From NCBI GenBank assembly GCA_001939945.1, contig MOEB01000001.1:389595-453594 (forward strand): a stretch of 64,000 bases of DNA, read 5' to 3'. Numbering within the stretch: the stretch's first letter is position 1; every line of letters begins with the position of its first letter. The stretch is from Aerophototrophica crusticola. Lineage in GTDB: Bacteria > Pseudomonadota > Alphaproteobacteria > Azospirillales > Azospirillaceae. The notes beneath the pieces are model-generated. The model was not told the DNA's origin and searched no databases. It was given only the letters and a program-made list of their open reading frames with translations. Of this stretch, positions 62,869 through 64,000 are shown in pieces. Position numbers and translations under genes: made by a program.

Positions 62869-64000
62869 GGGGTGGGGGCGAGCGGCACGGTGAACCGGAA
62901 CGTCGCACCTTGGCCGGGCAGGCTCTCCACCCAGATCCGGCCGCCCATGTGCTCCACCAGCCGGCGACAGATGGCCAGGCCCAGGCCCGTGCCCTGGGGC
63001 TTGCCGGCCTGGGCGTCGCTGACCTGGCGGAATCGGTCGAACACCTCCTCCTGGTACTCCGGCGGGATGCCCGGCCCATTGTCGGCCACGGACAGGCGCA
63101 GCATCCCGTCCCCGTCCCGCTCCACCGACAGCACCACCCGCCCGCTCCCCTGGGGCACGAACTTCACCGCGTTGGACAGCAGGTTCAGCACCACTTGGGC
63201 CAGCCGGTCCGCGTCCCCCAGAACCAGCGGCAGGGCAGGGGGGACGGACAACTCCAGCGCCACCCCCCGCTCCCGGTAGAGGGCCTGGGTGGCATCCGCC
63301 GCGTCGCGGGCGATCCTTGCCAGATCCACCGGCCCGATGCTCCAGTCCAAGGCCCCGGCCTCGATCTTCGCCATGTCCAGCACCTGGTTGATCAGGCGGG
63401 TCAGGCGCTCGCTCTCCTTGATGATGGTGCCCAGGAACTCCTGCCGCTGCTCCTCCGGCAGGTCCGGGGTGTCATAGAGGATTTCCGACAGGGCGCGCAC
63501 GCTGGTCAGGGGCGTGCGCAGCTCGTGGGTGATGGTGGACAGGAACTCGTCCTTCATCCGGTCCAGCTCGCGCAGCCGGTCATTCGCCGCCGACAGGGCC
63601 GCCGTGGCGGCCTCCAGCTCGGCGCTCTTCCTTTCCAGGCGCCGGCTGTATTCGATCACGCCGCTGGTCTCATCCAGCATGCGCAGGATGGTGGCCCGCC
63701 CCACCGCACCCCCGCCCAGGACGGAGGCCAGCGCCACCCGGGCGGAGGCCGCGCCGATGGCCCCCGCCAGAAGCCGCTCCGCCCGCCGCACCAGACCGGC
63801 GTCGGCCAGGGCCTGCGGCGGCGGGCAACTCTCCCCCGGCCCGGCCAGCCAGGCGCGTCCGGGCCCCAGGAAGCGGGCCAGCAGGCCCTCCAGCTCCGCC
63901 ACCGTGGCGGTGCCGCGCCAGTCGCCGGGTTCCTCCTCCCCGTCGCCCAGCGCCTCTACGAAGGCGGGTCCTTGGGCGCGCGACCCCTCATCCTCGGGCC
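62865..64000 (-). CDS. Sensor histidine kinase (C-terminal part; 5' end outside window)
   Basis: At least 378 codons of a kinase whose frame stays open to the window edge. The DHp domain carries the phosphoacceptor His in FLSTITHELRTPLTSVRALSE, and the ATPase domain has LLSNAVKFVPQG (N box), VADNGPGIPPEYQEEVFDRF (G1/F) and GTGLGLAICRRLVEHMGG (G2). Upstream, LVRRAERLLAGAIGAASARVAL, MLDETSGVIEYSRRLE and a helical linker resemble kinases fused to a sodium/solute-symporter domain (CbrA-like), so the missing N terminus may be such a transporter; that is inference. Confidence 0.88.
   Translation of the reverse strand, partial: PEDEGSRAQGPAFVEALGDGEEEPGDWRGTATVAELEGLLARFLGPGRAWLAGPGESCPPPQALADAGLVRRAERLLAGAIGAASARVALASVLGGGAVGRATILRMLDETSGVIEYSRRLERKSAELEAATAALSAANDRLRELDRMKDEFLSTITHELRTPLTSVRALSEILYDTPDLPEEQRQEFLGTIIKESERLTRLINQVLDMAKIEAGALDWSIGPVDLARIARDAADATQALYRERGVALELSVPPALPLVLGDADRLAQVVLNLLSNAVKFVPQGSGRVVLSVERDGDGMLRLSVADNGPGIPPEYQEEVFDRFRQVSDAQAGKPQGTGLGLAICRRLVEHMGGRIWVESLPGQGATFRFTVPLAPTP

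Overview
The window is very GC-rich, gene-dense chromosomal DNA. It looks like a Gram-negative alphaproteobacterium, most likely of the Rhodospirillales/Azospirillaceae type. The pointers are a CIO-type cytochrome bd, the malic enzyme-phosphotransacetylase fusion, the purQ-purL-bolA-grxD order, a fused STAS-MlaE permease, DUF2336 and DUF6969 proteins, large Caulobacter-style TonB receptors and an alphaproteobacterial ParC. The genus is inference. No rRNA, CRISPR array, insertion sequence, prophage or plasmid gene was seen; one tRNA-Leu(GAG) is present.

Layout. 0-11 kb is housekeeping: end of an SCP2-like protein, cydAB, lepB, acylphosphatase, mscL, a GAF-GGDEF cyclase, lipB with a coupled small membrane gene, tRNA-Leu, and overlapping maeB-mgtE. 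11-22.5 kb holds three large TonB-dependent receptors, each behind a long, less GC-rich leader, with an isovaleryl-CoA dehydrogenase between the second and third. 22.5-28 kb holds an AI-2E-type permease, a lone cNMP-binding protein, a TetR regulator with a very clear self-operator and a matching palindrome at the next alpha/beta hydrolase, then MAPEG and thiolase genes. 28-37 kb has a lytic transglycosylase, an NMT1-type ABC importer, apt, an Mla-type lipid transport operon and an orphan TAXI binding protein. 37-46.5 kb has a DUF6969 protein, two glycosyltransferases, a DUF2336 protein, a DUF3618-type protein, YihY, recO and parC. 46.5-54 kb has a phytase-like autotransporter, a spore-coat-U-like secreted protein, cimA, trmJ and an unknown membrane protein. 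54-64 kb has rpsD, a hydrolase, a spore photoproduct lyase homologue, an EreA/ChaN-like protein, grxD-bolA-purL-purQ and the C-terminal part of a sensor kinase.

The most unusual material is regulatory and repetitive. The tetR promoter has consensus-like -35 and -10 boxes with a palindromic operator filling the spacer and a start codon at the predicted +1, so the mRNA is probably leaderless. Several dispersed intergenic repeat families are visible: a ~168-bp element with two inverted copies, a ~50-80-bp GC-rich element with at least three copies, a GCGAAGGC hairpin pair and a GTAGGTCGGATTA hairpin pair. Many genes end in strong hairpins, including bidirectional ones between convergent genes, and two convergent pairs overlap at their stop codons. 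I saw no clearly novel multi-gene system. The best candidates for undescribed biology are the TetR-hydrolase pair, the 168-bp element, the SPL homologue in a probable non-spore-former and the TonB receptor cluster.
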